In this document: positions 62,764-64,000 of the stretch, in pieces
Position numbering within the stretch: the first letter of the stretch is position 1
Layout: each line of letters begins with the position of its first letter
Assembly: GCA_002477825.1 (NCBI GenBank)
Contig: DLKT01000060.1
Span: 1 to 64,000 of the forward strand
Length of the DNA stretch: 64,000 nucleotides
Source: Caryophanales bacterium UBA7581
GTDB lineage: Bacteria; Bacillota_I; Bacilli_A; RFN20; CAG-826
Direction of reading: 5' to 3'
The notes under the pieces: model-generated
Databases searched by the model: none
What the model was told of the DNA's origin: nothing
The model's input: the letters and a program-made list of their open reading frames with translations, nothing else
Translations under genes and position numbers: made by a program

Positions 62764-64000
62764 TTATTTTCCGTTAATTTTACGAGTAAGTAAGACTATG
62801 GTTTCCACATGGTACGTCATGGGAAACATATCAACAGGTTGTACTTTTTCAATTTGATAATGTGTAGATAAATATTTAACATCTCTAGCTAAAGTAGATG
62901 GATCACAAGAAACATATACCACTTTTCTTGGTTTTAGAGTCAACACGGATGATAAGAACTTTTCATCTGATCCTTTACGAGGTGGATCCATAAATAAAAC
63001 ATCTACTTTACCTTTATTTTTAGCGTAATTTACAATCCATTCACTTGCGTCACCTACATAAAAAGTTTCGTTTTGAATATTGTTTCTAATTGCATTCTTT
63101 TTTGCATCAGAAATGGCTTCTTTTACGATTTCTATGCCTATGACTTGTTTAGCGTAGCGTGCTGCAATTAAGCCAATCGTGCCAATTCCGCAGTAACAGT
63201 CTAAGACTATTTCTTTTTTACTTAGCCCCGCAAATTGAATAGCGGTTTGATATAAAACTTCCGTTTGCACCGGGTTAACTTGATAGAAAGATTTAGAAGA
63301 GATTTGAAACCACACACCACAAAGAGCGTCTTCTATATAGCCTTTACCAAAAAGGATTCTTTCTTTTTCACCTAGAATTACATTCGTATCCCGTGTGTTG
63401 ATGTTTTGGACGATGGTCGTAATGGATGGGCACGCTAAATGGAGGGCTTTTACAAATTCTCCTCTTCCACCAAATACATCTTGAGCGGTCACAAGAACCA
63501 CCATTAATTGTTTCTTTTCTTTGGATGTACGGATTAAAATATGACGAATAATACCTTTTCTGGTATCTTCATCATAAGGAAGTATTTTAAATTTTTTCAT
63601 TAATTCACGAATCGTTTTTAAAACTTCTTCCGCTTTTTCATTTTCAATATAGCAAGTTTCAATAGGAACAATTTCATGAGTTTTTTCTTTATAAAAACCT
63701 GTAATAATTCTACCAGTTTGACTTAAACCTACCGGCATTTGAATTTTATTACGGTAATAGTAAGGATTCTCCATCCCTAAGCATGGGAGAACTTTTACTT
63801 TCATATTCCCAATTTTACGGAAAGCTTCTTCTACTTTATGCGTTTTAAATTCAAGTTGAGCAGCATAATCTAGTTGTTGAAAAGAACAGCCTCCACAAGT
63901 AGTGCATACTTTACACTTTGGCTCAATTCTAGAAGGAGATTTCGAAAGAAGTTTAATGATTTTACCTATGTAGAACTCGCTTCTTTCATAGGTTAATCGT
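62764..64000 (-). CDS. RlmCD/RumA-type 23S rRNA (uracil-5-)-methyltransferase, 5' end outside the window
   Basis: SAM-dependent methyltransferase making 5-methyluridine in 23S rRNA (or tRNA). The reading frame stays open past the ATG at 63804 to the window edge; that extra part encodes CKVCTTCGGCSFQQLDY, the iron-sulfur cluster region of the family, so the ATG at 63804 is internal and the true start lies beyond 64000. Downstream: NPVQTEVLYQTAI, SAM site DCYCGIGTIGL, FMDPPRKG, and the catalytic Cys in VYVSCDPSTLARDV. At least 412 aa are visible; the family is about 450 aa. Confidence 0.95.
   Translation of the reverse strand, partial: RLTYERSEFYIGKIIKLLSKSPSRIEPKCKVCTTCGGCSFQQLDYAAQLEFKTHKVEEAFRKIGNMKVKVLPCLGMENPYYYRNKIQMPVGLSQTGRIITGFYKEKTHEIVPIETCYIENEKAEEVLKTIRELMKKFKILPYDEDTRKGIIRHILIRTSKEKKQLMVVLVTAQDVFGGRGEFVKALHLACPSITTIVQNINTRDTNVILGEKERILFGKGYIEDALCGVWFQISSKSFYQVNPVQTEVLYQTAIQFAGLSKKEIVLDCYCGIGTIGLIAARYAKQVIGIEIVKEAISDAKKNAIRNNIQNETFYVGDASEWIVNYAKNKGKVDVLFMDPPRKGSDEKFLSSVLTLKPRKVVYVSCDPSTLARDVKYLSTHYQIEKVQPVDMFPMTYHVETIVLLTRKINGK

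Noticed and set aside
63787..63804. ATG at 63804 as start of the rRNA methyltransferase
   Set aside because: The frame continues to the window edge and encodes the family's Cys cluster upstream of it.

Overview
The window is AT-rich chromosomal DNA of a low-GC, single-membrane bacterium of the Bacilli/Mollicutes-relative type, possibly an uncultured gut Erysipelotrichales, RF39 or Acholeplasma-like lineage. The lineage is inferred from gene content. TGA is a normal stop and TGG is tryptophan, so it is not a Mycoplasma-code organism. Exported proteins are almost all lipoproteins with an L-(A/S/V)-(A/S)-C lipobox. The sugar ABC ATPases carry large insertions, as known for the UgpC/MsmK homologues of mollicutes. 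No rRNA, tRNA or CRISPR array was found.

Layout. (a) 1-6.7 kb: general genes, all on the minus strand: a surface-anchored endonuclease I, a YolD/UvrX-type Y-family polymerase pair, a small lipoprotein, a low-molecular-weight protein tyrosine phosphatase and a PhnP-like metallo-beta-lactamase. (b) 6.7-13.2 kb: two short glycan operons: a CE6-like lipoprotein plus cytosolic GH43, and a MORN-SGNH protein plus GH36 alpha-galactosidase. (c) 13.3-28.7 kb: a nine-gene operon (substrate-binding lipoprotein, two permeases, GH2, ABC ATPase, four GH43). (d) 28.9-38.3 kb: an RDD membrane protein, two Ig-type surface lipoproteins either side of a LacI regulator and a MATE exporter, then an SGNH lipoprotein. 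(e) 38.3-43.3 kb: GH3, a Fic protein with a striking operator array, and enolase. (f) 43.5-59.1 kb: an eleven-gene operon mirroring (c): two Ig lipoproteins, two surface GH43, substrate-binding protein, two permeases, ABC ATPase, GH36, GH43 and a CE6-like esterase. A divergent LacI gene at 59.35 kb lies next to two matching operators. (g) 60.3-64 kb: a gene-poor stretch with 33-bp tandem repeats, an AbiE toxin-antitoxin pair, and a 5'-truncated RlmCD/RumA-type rRNA methyltransferase.

How it works together (inference). Surface lipoproteins with Ig-like stalks and beta-sandwich modules would hold a plant polysaccharide. Lipid-anchored GH43 enzymes and acetyl esterases would trim it, two ABC importers would take up oligosaccharides, and cytosolic GH43, GH36, GH2 and GH3 enzymes would finish the job. 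The enzyme mix suits arabinan/galactan side chains of pectin or arabinogalactan, but no arabinose or galactose catabolic genes lie in the window, so the substrate stays an inference. LacI-type operators sit inside several of the relevant promoters, so substrate induction and catabolite control are both likely.
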